Source: an uncultured Bacilli bacterium
Lineage (GTDB): Bacteria; Bacillota_I; Bacilli_A; RF39; UBA660
Direction: 5' to 3'
Length of the DNA stretch: 64,000 nucleotides
Assembly (NCBI GenBank): GCA_934098745.1
Contig: CAKOPG010000003.1
Location: forward strand, 25,005-89,004
The notes beneath the pieces are model-generated. The model did no database searches and was not told the origin of the DNA. It saw nothing but the letters and a program-made list of their open reading frames with translations. This document shows, in pieces, positions 18,529-27,862 of this stretch; positions within the stretch are counted from its first letter, which is position 1, and each line of letters starts with the position of its first letter. A program made the translations under genes and the position numbers.

Positions 18529-19464
18529 CTAATTATTGTCATTAAACTTGCTTTCAACTTGATTAATCATTTCTTTTATTTTTCGAAAGCGATGATTAAG
18601 TCCTGATTTAGTTATTTTACTGTCAGTTTCTTTACTCATTTTATCACTTAGTTCTGAAAGACTTAATTCAGGATATTTTAAACGATAGTCAATAACTGTT
18701 TTTAATTTTTCATCTAATAAATCATATAAATCATATTCTTTTAATTTTTCAATGTCTTTTATTTGATTAGAAGCTGTAAAGAATATTTTATCCATATTAG
18801 CTTGTTCACAGTTATTTAGACGATTAGTCATATTTTTATGATCACGATATATTCTTATATCTTCATAATACATTACACCATTGTAGGCTTTGATCAAACG
18901 TAAGAAATCACTTATTTTTTCGGCTTCTTTGATATAAATCATATATTTTTTATCACGTTTTATTATTTTACTATTTAGATTATTATCATTTAAAAGACTA
19001 CTGATAAATTTAGCATATTCTAAATTATCTACTAAAAATTCTAAGTGATATCTAGATGTTTTGGGATCATTTATACTACCAGATACTAAGAATAATCCTC
19101 TTAGATAGGCTCTTGATAAGTCTTCATCAGAATAAATATATTCCATAGGAATACTTTGATAACTATTATCTTTAATTATAGATAGGTCATCTAATATTAG
19201 TTCTTTTTTATTTTTTATGGTAATTATATAACTAAGGCCATTATTAAAATATTTTTTTCTAACGGTTATTATGGGAGTAACATCATAAATATTTTTAAAT
19301 AGTTTAAATATTCTACGAGCTACACCATTATTTTCTATATATATTATAATATCTTTATCTATAGTAGCACTATTTCTAATTATAGCTGATAATTCGGAAA
19401 TTAATTCTTCTTTACTACATTCTATTCTGGATACTTCATTTTTTATATCTAGAGAAAAACTCAT
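18529..19464 (-). CDS. whiA: Sporulation/cell-division regulator WhiA
   Basis: 311 aa. The N-terminal part is the LAGLIDADG-like domain (SRIECSKEELISELSAIIR..., then DLSRAYLRGLFLVSGSINDP), and the C-terminal part is a helix-turn-helix (LSELSDKMSKETDSKITKSGLNHR). WhiA is a conserved DNA-binding protein in Gram-positive bacteria that affects cell division and chromosome segregation in Bacillus. The gene overlaps yvcK by 4 nt, the usual pairing. Confidence 0.95.
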   Translation of the reverse strand: MSFSLDIKNEVSRIECSKEELISELSAIIRNSATIDKDIIIYIENNGVARRIFKLFKNIYDVTPIITVRKKYFNNGLSYIITIKNKKELILDDLSIIKDNSYQSIPMEYIYSDEDLSRAYLRGLFLVSGSINDPKTSRYHLEFLVDNLEYAKFISSLLNDNNLNSKIIKRDKKYMIYIKEAEKISDFLRLIKAYNGVMYYEDIRIYRDHKNMTNRLNNCEQANMDKIFFTASNQIKDIEKLKEYDLYDLLDEKLKTVIDYRLKYPELSLSELSDKMSKETDSKITKSGLNHRFRKIKEMINQVESKFNDNN

Positions 19465-20417
19465 CTTTCATCCTCTTTTGTCAAATATGTAAATACTTCT
19501 AGAGCTGTTTTGATGTAATCGTGGCGAACTTGATTATGTTTGGAGATAAAAAGTAAATCAGAAGTAATTAATTTTACACCCATGGCGTTAACATTTTCTT
19601 CATCAAGCATAATTTGTTTACTGTGTTCTTCTTTATATAATTCTAAAATATTATCCGGAACTTTTTTATTATTTACTAAGACAACATCAATAAAATCTTT
19701 GCAGACATATTTGTTAATATTTTTTATACAATCAGATACATTATAATCATCTGTTTCACCATGTTCTGACATGATATTACAAACATACATTTTTTTGGCC
19801 TTAGATTCTTTTAAGGCTTTTTTCATTTCTGGAGATAATAAATTAGGAATAATACTGGTATATAAGCTACCAATACCGATAATTACTAAATCAGCTTCAT
19901 GAACAGCTTTTATTACTTCTGGAACAACTTTTACTTTTCTTTTATATTTAATGTTTTTTATATGTTTACCAGCTTTATTGATTTTACTTTGGCCTTCAAT
20001 GGTTTCGCCTTCGTATGTATTAGCTACTAAAACAGCTTTATCTTCGGTAAATGGGAGAACTTTTCCTTTTAAATTAAATATTTTAGAAAGTGATTCAAGA
20101 GATGTAGTAAGGCTTCCAGTAATATTATACATAGCTGTTAAGAGTAAATTACCCATAGCATGTTTATCAAGATCACTATAGGTATTAAAACGATATTGTA
20201 ATAAATCTTCAACTAATGGTTCTACGGTTGATAGGGATACTAAAACATTTCTTAAATCTCCAACAGCGGGAATATTGAATTCTTTACGAAGTCTTCCTGT
20301 TGAGGCTCCATCATCAGCTACACTAACTATAGCAGTAATATCCATAGGAAATAATTTTAATCCTCTAAGAAGGGTGGATAATCCGGTACCTCCACCGATA
20401 ACAACAACTTTTTTCAT
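19461..20417 (-). CDS. yvcK: YvcK/GlmR family gluconeogenesis and cell-wall precursor regulator
   Basis: 318 aa CofD-like fold. GGGTGLSTLLRGLK at the N-terminus binds the UDP-sugar, SVADDGASTGRLRKEFNIPAVGDLRN is the family signature, and IGIGSLYTSIIPNLL lies near the active-site-like pocket. GlmR binds UDP-GlcNAc and stimulates GlmS in Bacillus. Bacilli usually have rapZ-yvcK-whiA; here the gene upstream is a channel gene in another transcription unit and rapZ is missing from the cluster. Confidence 0.95.
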   Translation of the reverse strand: MKKVVVIGGGTGLSTLLRGLKLFPMDITAIVSVADDGASTGRLRKEFNIPAVGDLRNVLVSLSTVEPLVEDLLQYRFNTYSDLDKHAMGNLLLTAMYNITGSLTTSLESLSKIFNLKGKVLPFTEDKAVLVANTYEGETIEGQSKINKAGKHIKNIKYKRKVKVVPEVIKAVHEADLVIIGIGSLYTSIIPNLLSPEMKKALKESKAKKMYVCNIMSEHGETDDYNVSDCIKNINKYVCKDFIDVVLVNNKKVPDNILELYKEEHSKQIMLDEENVNAMGVKLITSDLLFISKHNQVRHDYIKTALEVFTYLTKEDER

Positions 20418-20537
20418 ATTTCCTCCTTTAGATAAATATCTATATTATTTTATGAATAAACTTGTTTAATCATATTTATTTTATCAAAATTTCTGGTAAA
20501 AGTCTACTTAATTACATTGGATGAACTTACTTAGGCA

Positions 20538-20566
20538 TAAAAAAATTAGATGATAATCATCTAATT
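20538..20566 (-). terminator. Terminator at the end of the T4SS/FNT operon
   Basis: A 10-bp perfect stem (AATTAGATGA with TCATCTAATT) and a seven-T run on the minus strand, overlapping the stop codon of the FNT gene. Confidence 0.85.
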
Positions 20567-21296
20567 AATCTGATTCTTTTAAATACCAAATAGATAATCC
20601 TAGTAAGGTACCACCTATAATGTTTCCTATTGTTACTGGTAATAAATTATTTATAAGAATGGTACTTAGTTTTACAGAGTTATCTAAGATGTATCCGACT
20701 GATAAATAAAACATATTGGCAATACTGTGTTCAAATGATAAAACTATAAAAGTAAATATTGGTAAGTATATGACAATAATTTTTTCAGTTATCGTTTTTG
20801 CATTAGTAGCTAGAAAGACAGCTATACATACTAAGAAGTTACATAATATACCTAGGATAATGGCTGTTTTAAAAGAGTATGCTATTTTAGTATTTAATAT
20901 TTTTATTAATGAATCTTGAAGTAAATCTTTTAATGGAGTCATAGTTATAAGAAGAGCTATAATTAATGAACCACAAAGATTTCCTAAGAAGACAATAACC
21001 CAATTTTTAAGTAATTCTTTTATTTTTATATCTTTTTGTAATAAAGGAATTACTAGAAGAGAATTTCCGGTAAATAGTTCTGTTTTTAGTAATATAACTA
21101 AGACAAGTCCTATAGGAAAAACCAATCCAGATAGTATTTTAGCAAGGCTATAATTATCTATACTTAATGAAACAACAGTAGAAATTGTACCAGCTAAGGC
21201 TATAAAGATGCCAGCATACACTGCTAAGATAAAAGTTTTTATTGGTTTATTTGATACTTTTTTCTTAGCAGTTATTAAATAATTATTAATATTCAT
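20565..21296 (-). CDS. Formate/nitrite transporter (FNT) family channel
   Basis: 243 aa with six membrane segments. Family signatures are AGIFIALAG in the first helix, LFTGNSLLV and FLGNLCGSLII. FNT proteins are pentameric channels for formate, nitrite, hydrosulfide or lactate; the substrate here is unknown. It starts 2 nt after the virD4 stop with no strong ribosome-binding site of its own, which implies translational coupling to the secretion operon. A terminator follows. Function within a T4SS operon is unexplained. Confidence 0.85.
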   Translation of the reverse strand: MNINNYLITAKKKVSNKPIKTFILAVYAGIFIALAGTISTVVSLSIDNYSLAKILSGLVFPIGLVLVILLKTELFTGNSLLVIPLLQKDIKIKELLKNWVIVFLGNLCGSLIIALLITMTPLKDLLQDSLIKILNTKIAYSFKTAIILGILCNFLVCIAVFLATNAKTITEKIIVIYLPIFTFIVLSFEHSIANMFYLSVGYILDNSVKLSTILINNLLPVTIGNIIGGTLLGLSIWYLKESD

Positions 21297-21298
21297 AA

Positions 21299-23593
21299 TT
21301 ATTCATCAGCAAAGAAGTCATCAAAGAAATCATCATCATCTTGTCTAGTGGTTGAAGGTTTATTTTCTTTCGATAATTCACTAAGATTTACTTCATCTGT
21401 TAATTTAGCTGGTTCTTCTATTTTTGGTGCCTTATTAATAATATCCATTTGTGGATTAGGTGTTTGCTCTTCTTTTTTAGGAGTTGGAGCAATACTAATA
21501 CTTGGGGTTGCTAGTTCAACATTGTTTATGCTCTCTTTTGGTAAATTATTAGAAATTTTGCTTTCTTGGTTGTTATTTTCTTTTGAAGCATTGTTATTTT
21601 TCTCCTCTTGTTCTTCAGCTTCTAATTCAGCTATTTTAGCATCAATTCTTTTTACAAGTTCATCAACACTATAGTTACTGTTTTGTTCAGGTGTTGGCTG
21701 ACTAAAAGGATTAGACATACTGAAAGGGTTCGGCATATTGAAAGAACTTGAATTAAACATTGGGTTGCTATTTGGATATCCTCCAGCAAAATTTGAATTC
21801 ATGTTACTTGGTCTATTCGTAGACATTCCTCCAGACATGTTAGAGTTAGAGCCTTGAGGAGAATTATTTTTTAACATTTCGTTCATTTTTTGTTTTTTTT
21901 GTTCTTTTACAAATTCACGGATATCAAATAGTTCTACTTTTTCACGAGGTCTTTCTGGATATGTTGCTTTTTCATATTTTCTACCCCAATCCATTTGCCA
22001 GTTAGGAACTAATTTTGTTTTAAATGGCATAGTTCTTAAACGTAGAGAAATAGTTTCATATTGCTGTAATCTTTGAAGATCACTGACAGTTACTAATGGT
22101 TTAGAGGCAGTTTTTTCTTTATCTTTAGATTTTACTTCACCACATAATTTAGATAATTCTTCAAGAGCTTGCAATTCACTACTTATTAGGTACATTATGT
22201 TACAGTTACCTTTAATAGTTTCGGCGTTTTCTTTACCATAAACTTGAGTTAACTGAGCATAGTTTTGAATGATGAAGGTAAATCTAATTAATCTTGAACG
22301 GGCAGCAGTAACCATGGTGGTAACATCTTTTAATGGGGGCATGTTAGCAAATTCATCAAGTATAAAGTTTGTTCTATATGGCAGTTTACCGCCAGATTCT
22401 TGAGCAACATCTATTAATGTTTCATAACATTGTTTTATGAAAATTGTAGCTAGTGGATGAAGAGTTTTCTTTTCATCTTGAACAATCATGAAGACAGCGG
22501 TTTTTTGTCTGCCAATATCTTCCATAGCAAAATCACTATGACATAACATTTCTGATAAATTATCACGTGATGAGAATAGTTTAATTTTTTGTTTAAATGT
22601 TGCTAAAACACCTTGCTTAGTGTCTTCAGCAGTATAAACAACTCCGGAAGCATTGACATAAGCCGGACGAGAAGGATCTTTGGCGTTAAAATATTCTTTA
22701 ATATAATTATTGTTAGGTCCACCAAATCTTTCTTCACCAAGACTTGACATAAGATTCATACTGTTAAGATTAATTTGATTTGCTTTAGCATCTTCAAATA
22801 ATCCAAGTGCTAAACCGGTAAAATAATCAGCGGCTGATTTTTCCCAGAATGGATCAGCACTACCAGCTTTTTCTTCATAAAGAATATTTAGAGCTAGGTC
22901 ATCTAGTAATTCTATGGATTTATCGGTATTTCCTTCTTGATATAATTTGTATGGTAAAGCCATAGGATTCCATCCATTACCGTGCTGTGGGTTACGAAAA
23001 TTTAAAAGAATGATATTATATCCACGTTCTTGTAACATAGTTCCTGTTTGTTCATAGATTTCACCTTTAGGATCGGTGATAATCATTGACTCACCTTTTT
23101 TGGCAAGGGACTGAACCATAGGAAAAACAACGGCCTGAGTTTTACCACTACCAGTAGAACCGACGATAATATTATGGGCTTCACCATCATCGACCCATAT
23201 TTTTTTACCATCATTTATAACTACTAACCCAGCGGCATCTGCAGTATAAGCTTTGGGATCGACTTCTTTTAGTTGTTTCTTTACTTCACTTTTTTTAGCC
23301 CATCTAGCATATCCATCATCTTTTTTGGCGCCAATATTGAAACCAAAACCACTTTCACGGTCAAAAATATAAGAATTTACGGCCATGAAAACGCCAATTA
23401 GTGCAAAGATAAATAGAACAATAGTAGCACCAAAATATCTAGGAGTAAAGGCTTTAAATGGTAATAAACCATAGAAGTGTCCTTCATTAGCTAGATAAGA
23501 TATATTTAATACTCCAATACAACAAATATATAGTAATAATACACAAAAACAAACGAATATTACTAAATCTTTTGGTTCAACTTTAAATTTCAT
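21299..23593 (-). CDS. VirD4/TraG-type T4SS coupling ATPase
   Basis: 764 aa. Two N-terminal membrane segments (about 9-31 and 54-75) precede the RecA-like motor: Walker A IIVGSTGSGKTQ, Walker B NFILDEFANMPPL, and the TraG signature MVTAARSRLIRFTFIIQNYAQL. Coupling proteins select substrates and feed them into the secretion channel. The last 190 residues are a low-complexity tail rich in Asn, Ser, Met and Pro, then a coiled segment, ending in a very acidic DDDDFFDDFFADE that may recruit substrates. Start 23593 has AGAGGTG 5 nt upstream; the GTG at 23599 overlaps that site. Confidence 0.92.
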   Translation of the reverse strand: MKFKVEPKDLVIFVCFCVLLLYICCIGVLNISYLANEGHFYGLLPFKAFTPRYFGATIVLFIFALIGVFMAVNSYIFDRESGFGFNIGAKKDDGYARWAKKSEVKKQLKEVDPKAYTADAAGLVVINDGKKIWVDDGEAHNIIVGSTGSGKTQAVVFPMVQSLAKKGESMIITDPKGEIYEQTGTMLQERGYNIILLNFRNPQHGNGWNPMALPYKLYQEGNTDKSIELLDDLALNILYEEKAGSADPFWEKSAADYFTGLALGLFEDAKANQINLNSMNLMSSLGEERFGGPNNNYIKEYFNAKDPSRPAYVNASGVVYTAEDTKQGVLATFKQKIKLFSSRDNLSEMLCHSDFAMEDIGRQKTAVFMIVQDEKKTLHPLATIFIKQCYETLIDVAQESGGKLPYRTNFILDEFANMPPLKDVTTMVTAARSRLIRFTFIIQNYAQLTQVYGKENAETIKGNCNIMYLISSELQALEELSKLCGEVKSKDKEKTASKPLVTVSDLQRLQQYETISLRLRTMPFKTKLVPNWQMDWGRKYEKATYPERPREKVELFDIREFVKEQKKQKMNEMLKNNSPQGSNSNMSGGMSTNRPSNMNSNFAGGYPNSNPMFNSSSFNMPNPFSMSNPFSQPTPEQNSNYSVDELVKRIDAKIAELEAEEQEEKNNNASKENNNQESKISNNLPKESINNVELATPSISIAPTPKKEEQTPNPQMDIINKAPKIEEPAKLTDEVNLSELSKENKPSTTRQDDDDFFDDFFADE

Positions 23594-23610
23594 ATACACA
23601 CCTCTTTTTA

Positions 23611-23630
23611 ATAATTAAATTATAGCACAA
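23611..23630 (-). promoter_or_regulatory. Possible internal promoter before virD4
   Basis: Minus strand TGTGCTATAAT, an extended -10 with a poor -35. A weak GGATGAT/ATCATCC hairpin overlaps the preceding stop codon at 23657-23671. Together they could let virD4-FNT be expressed at a different level from the channel genes. Confidence 0.35.
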
Positions 23631-23662
23631 CATAATTAAACTAGCAAGATAAAGGGATGATA

Positions 23663-24385
23663 TTAATCATCCGTAGTTTTATTTTTCTCCATATATTCTT
23701 TAGCTATTTTATATCCAAAATAAATAACTATAAGTAGTATTAAAGCAAATATATATAAAGTATATTTTGAATTATTTTTGTCTTCTTTATTATTTGTACT
23801 GGAGGAATTACCTGAATTATTAGGATTATTGTTATTTTCATTATTTAAGACAATATTTATGGCTTTATTAGGACTTTTTTTGGTTATTATCCAAGTATAA
23901 GTATTGCCATTAACACTATTAGCATTATGACTTATTACTGGTTTATCAACTTTAATATTGATACTGACAGTAGTAAGATTATTATATTTTGCAAAGCAAG
24001 TGGTTTGTGAATCCGAAGAAATAATTATCTGATTTTCATAGTTAACTATTGATACGCGATCATAACAATTTGAAATGGCTGAAGATGAAACAATGCTCGA
24101 CTTAGTAAAATTATGTTTTAAAATCAATTTACTACCAGATACTTGAGCATCATAGATACTGTTATTTTCTTCTACAGTCGTTTCAATGTCACCACCAATA
24201 TTATATTCTTCTTTATCTGTAGGTATTTTCCAATCTTGTTTAAAACTAGCAATCTCACTTTGAGTAGTGCCATTTAAAATTACTTCTTCATGGTAATCAT
24301 CATTTTCAATTGTTAAGTTATACTCACAGGTACATCCAGTTGTCATTAATATTATAAGTAATAATAATATAATTCTTTTTTTCAT
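23663..24385 (-). CDS. Lipoprotein with C-terminal membrane anchor in the T4SS operon
   Basis: 240 aa. A lipoprotein signal peptide ends at a lipobox-like LMTTGC (Cys about 18). The globular part resembles LppM/DUF3153-type lipoproteins (CEYNLTIEND opening and NTYTWIITKKSPNKAINIVLN close). A low-complexity Asn/Ser linker leads to a second membrane helix (about 209-226). It sits between the wall hydrolase and the coupling protein, so it is probably an outside-facing accessory part of the secretion channel. The exact role is unknown. Confidence 0.6.
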   Translation of the reverse strand: MKKRIILLLLIILMTTGCTCEYNLTIENDDYHEEVILNGTTQSEIASFKQDWKIPTDKEEYNIGGDIETTVEENNSIYDAQVSGSKLILKHNFTKSSIVSSSAISNCYDRVSIVNYENQIIISSDSQTTCFAKYNNLTTVSINIKVDKPVISHNANSVNGNTYTWIITKKSPNKAINIVLNNENNNNPNNSGNSSSTNNKEDKNNSKYTLYIFALILLIVIYFGYKIAKEYMEKNKTTDD

Positions 24386-24397
24386 TAGCGCTCCTTA

Positions 24398-26056
24398 TTA
24401 ATAATTAGGATCAGTATTTCCTTTGTTATTATAAAAATTATCCATATGCAAGATTCTTGTTTGTTCTAAGAAGGCATTGCCTTGGTGCATATTCCACTCA
24501 CGAATTATTAATCCTTGACTACCGGTAGATTCGGCAACCATATATTTACCACTAGCAGTATCGGCAGCTATAATCATTTGAACATGGCTATTTCTTGAAT
24601 TAATCAGATCACCTGGCTGTCCAAAACAAGAGGAATCGGTAATAACGCAACTATCTGAAGAGAATGCATCATGGAAACCATGAGTTGTCTTTCTATCGAT
24701 ACGATATCCACCATTCATAATAGCCCAACTTACAAAACCACTACAGTCAAAACCATAGAAATTGTAAACCGTCCCATATGGGGTTGTTTTAGTAGGAGCG
24801 TTGCCTCCAAAATTGCCTGGTAATCCATATTGTTGATAGCTACCTCCCCAGTAATAAGGTAATTTTACTTGATAATTATCATACAGAAAATTTATTACTG
24901 ATACAGCGGCGGTAACTACACCTTCACGAGTACCTTTACCGGCAGAAGTGACACTTTCCTTAATAAAACTATTTAGTTCGGTGACAGATGAACCATTGGA
25001 TGATAAAAATTCATTTAATGAGGTATTTAAAACTTTAGCACCGGTGGTATTTTTAACATCTAAGTTAGCTACAGATGTCATATATGATTTATTACTAATT
25101 GTTACATTTTCTTCGCCGAGATAATACTGCAAGATTTCTTCGGCAGTATATCCTTTTTCAGAGGCTAAATAATAGGCCCCCCATTGGCTAATTCCTCTAC
25201 CATGATTACCTTCACAGGTACCTTTTTTCCAAGAATCAGCAATTCCTGATTGAGCATCTACCCAACTAATAGGAATCTTTTGATTTTGCTGTTTGATAGT
25301 ATAATAATTATCATCTTTATCTATGCTACAAAAAGCATCATAACTAACGCTATATAATTCATTTTCTTGCAAAATAACTTTACCGCTGGTTTCTGAAACC
25401 GCTTCATAGATTAATTTAGAAGTAGCAGAATTATCATTAGTAATATCTCTAAATACTTGCTTACGATCGCTTGATTCAATAGTACAATCATTATCATGAG
25501 TTAATACATAAGTCCTAGCCGCTAGTGCAAAAACTTTATATATTTCTTTATTATTAAGTCCTCCTACTTCAGCTGATACAACACCTGCTACGTAATCATC
25601 TAAAGAATATGTATCAGAACCAGTGGCAGCATAATTATTTTTTTTATCAGTAAAAATGACGGTTATTTCATCACATTTAGCGGTATAATACCCACCCATT
25701 GTCATGGCTGAACCCGCACCACTATCTTCTTCATTGAAAATAGTTACAAATAACATCATAAAAAGGAAGAAGGAAGCAATTACTATTATAGAAATTAGGA
25801 TTACTTTGTTAAAAATTGGAACTTTTAAGTCAGCTTTAAAGTTTCTCCCAAGATCATAAGCACTTTGTTCATTGCCCTGATATGCTTCTTCCTCATTAAT
25901 TTCATTGTTTGCATTATCATAATTATTTATGGTAGCGTCATTACTACCAGCATGGGATAAGTTACGATAATTGCTGTTTTTATTATGTGGTCTTTGATTT
26001 ATTTTTTCTGGATTCTTTTTTTTATTCAAATCTATTTTTTTACCCAAAATTACCAC
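24398..26056 (-). CDS. SpoIID domain fused to NlpC/P60: T4SS-associated cell-wall hydrolase
   Basis: 552 aa. A cytoplasmic Asn-rich tail (1-80), one membrane helix (about 84-107), then a SpoIID/LytB domain (about 125-320): AGVVSAEVGG with the catalytic Glu near 163, ALAARTYVL, and HGRGISQWGAYYLA. The C-terminal NlpC/P60 domain (about 370-540) has DCSGFVSW (Cys), NSHVQMI (His) and AESTG. SpoIID domains are lytic transglycosylases; NlpC/P60 enzymes cut stem peptides. The protein takes the place of VirB1-like hydrolases. The start is uncertain: GTG at 26056 has a crowded AAGGA site; TTG at 26047 is an alternative. Confidence 0.85.
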   Translation of the reverse strand: MVILGKKIDLNKKKNPEKINQRPHNKNSNYRNLSHAGSNDATINNYDNANNEINEEEAYQGNEQSAYDLGRNFKADLKVPIFNKVILISIIVIASFFLFMMLFVTIFNEEDSGAGSAMTMGGYYTAKCDEITVIFTDKKNNYAATGSDTYSLDDYVAGVVSAEVGGLNNKEIYKVFALAARTYVLTHDNDCTIESSDRKQVFRDITNDNSATSKLIYEAVSETSGKVILQENELYSVSYDAFCSIDKDDNYYTIKQQNQKIPISWVDAQSGIADSWKKGTCEGNHGRGISQWGAYYLASEKGYTAEEILQYYLGEENVTISNKSYMTSVANLDVKNTTGAKVLNTSLNEFLSSNGSSVTELNSFIKESVTSAGKGTREGVVTAAVSVINFLYDNYQVKLPYYWGGSYQQYGLPGNFGGNAPTKTTPYGTVYNFYGFDCSGFVSWAIMNGGYRIDRKTTHGFHDAFSSDSCVITDSSCFGQPGDLINSRNSHVQMIIAADTASGKYMVAESTGSQGLIIREWNMHQGNAFLEQTRILHMDNFYNNKGNTDPNY

Positions 26057-26074
26057 ATCCTTACGCTATTTTTT

Positions 26075-27862
26075 TTATAATCCTCCACCACTACCGAAGG
26101 ATTCTAATTCATTATCTGTTAGAGTTACATCTATTTGCATACGTCTATTGCCACATACAAATAAAGCTTCTCCTTGATTATATCTTTTAATATTTTCTTT
26201 TTCATTATCATTTAAATCTACTAACATAGATAAATCTTCAACTGCTTGTTTTCTTAACCCCATGACTAAATAATATGAGGCATTATCAAATATTGCTTTA
26301 CCATGCATAATCATATTACTGGCAACGAAATCAGATGGTTGCTGGGTAATAATAATTGTTCCTGTATTATATTTTCTAGCTCTTCTTTGAACTTGAGCTA
26401 AAAATTCAGCACCTAGCTCATTTTGTGAACCTAATAATACATGGGCTTCATCAACAGATAAAACGGTATTAACGTTAGGATTTAAACACAAACTCCAAGC
26501 ATATTTTAAAACATTAAATAATAAGGCATTTCTAATATTAACGTCAGAGTTCATAATTTCTTTAATATTAAACACTAAATAATCACATTCTGTATCAATA
26601 GTAGTATGACCATTGAAATAATATTGTAATTCTTTAACTAAAGGTCTTAATTTTAGCTCTAATCTTTCTAAAACATCTCTTTCATGTGTTTTCTCAGTAA
26701 TTGAAGTCAACTTACTCGTTACAGTCACATAAACGTCTTGCATGATTGGAAAGTCGGCAGATTTATAATTTGAAAAATTAGTATTATAGGCTATTCCAAA
26801 ACGGGCATAAGTTTCTAGAACAATTTCTCCAAATAGAGTTAATACATCTTCTTCAATGTTTGGAGAATAATATTTCATGAAAGCTTTTAGGGTTTGGATA
26901 GTCTTAGTTAAAATGGTATATCCAGTGCCTTGAGTTGTAACACTTTCATCATCAGCATCCATAACGATTTCTAATGGATTGATCATACCATATTGTCCAC
27001 CTTTACCAAGATCGATTACTTCACCGCCATAAGCGTTAGTCATTTCAGTAAGTTCACCTTCTGGGTCAACGCATACTAACTGATAACCATTTCTAATATG
27101 GCTACGAAGCATTAATTTGGCAGCAGTGGATTTACCACTACCAGATGATCCTAAAATAATCATATTGGCATTATTACGGTTACTTTCTTTCTTTATTTGG
27201 TATAAGAACTGATTAAATAGAACTACACCACCTGAAAATTCTACTCCTAATAAAGTTGCTAAGCCTTCATCTTTTAAACTATCAAAAATGAAAGGATACA
27301 TAGCAGCCATGGTAGGTGATGGCATAATAGTACCAATACGTTCTTCAATAGGTTGCTTATCAAAAATAGGTAAGATTGATTTAAGTACTCTTTCTTGTTC
27401 AAATCTTAATGGAATAGCTGTCATTTCCATGGAATCAAGATAAGTCTTTAAATTTAATTTTTTATTTTCTAATTCTTCTCTGGTGTCGGCAATAATCATT
27501 AAATGCATCTGAAAATCAAAAGTTCTTGATTGAGAAGAAGTGAATTGTTGAATAAATGATTCAAGTGATTCAATATCTTGACGAATACGTTCTACGATAG
27601 TGTTATCTCTTTCTGATTGATATCTAGATCTTAATTCGGCCAATTCTTTATTTAACATTTTAGATAGAATTGAAAATGGTACTGGTATATGTTTAATAAC
27701 CATTTTAACTCCGGATAAATTAGTAATATCAGATAGATAACCAACATCGATAAATCTTGGGTAAGATATAACGGTTAAGATAGTGGCATACTTATCACTG
27801 ATACGAATATCAGCTTTATTAAATTGAAGACCTTTCGGAGCTATTTGTGATTTAAAGTTCAT
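26075..27862 (-). CDS. VirB4-type T4SS ATPase, motor part
   Basis: 595 aa. Walker A LGSSGSGKSTAAK (about 238-250), Walker B VLSVDEAHVLLGS, and the DFVASNMI region typical of VirB4/TraC/PrgJ ATPases. The first 230 residues (DKYATILTVISYPRFIDVGYL and onward) correspond to the regular central VirB4 domain. The usual N-terminal domain is encoded by the separate upstream gene, which overlaps this one by 11 nt. An AAGGTGG ribosome-binding site inside the upstream gene serves this ATG, so the split looks genuine. VirB4 powers pilus assembly and substrate transfer. Confidence 0.92.
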   Translation of the reverse strand: MNFKSQIAPKGLQFNKADIRISDKYATILTVISYPRFIDVGYLSDITNLSGVKMVIKHIPVPFSILSKMLNKELAELRSRYQSERDNTIVERIRQDIESLESFIQQFTSSQSRTFDFQMHLMIIADTREELENKKLNLKTYLDSMEMTAIPLRFEQERVLKSILPIFDKQPIEERIGTIMPSPTMAAMYPFIFDSLKDEGLATLLGVEFSGGVVLFNQFLYQIKKESNRNNANMIILGSSGSGKSTAAKLMLRSHIRNGYQLVCVDPEGELTEMTNAYGGEVIDLGKGGQYGMINPLEIVMDADDESVTTQGTGYTILTKTIQTLKAFMKYYSPNIEEDVLTLFGEIVLETYARFGIAYNTNFSNYKSADFPIMQDVYVTVTSKLTSITEKTHERDVLERLELKLRPLVKELQYYFNGHTTIDTECDYLVFNIKEIMNSDVNIRNALLFNVLKYAWSLCLNPNVNTVLSVDEAHVLLGSQNELGAEFLAQVQRRARKYNTGTIIITQQPSDFVASNMIMHGKAIFDNASYYLVMGLRKQAVEDLSMLVDLNDNEKENIKRYNQGEALFVCGNRRMQIDVTLTDNELESFGSGGGL

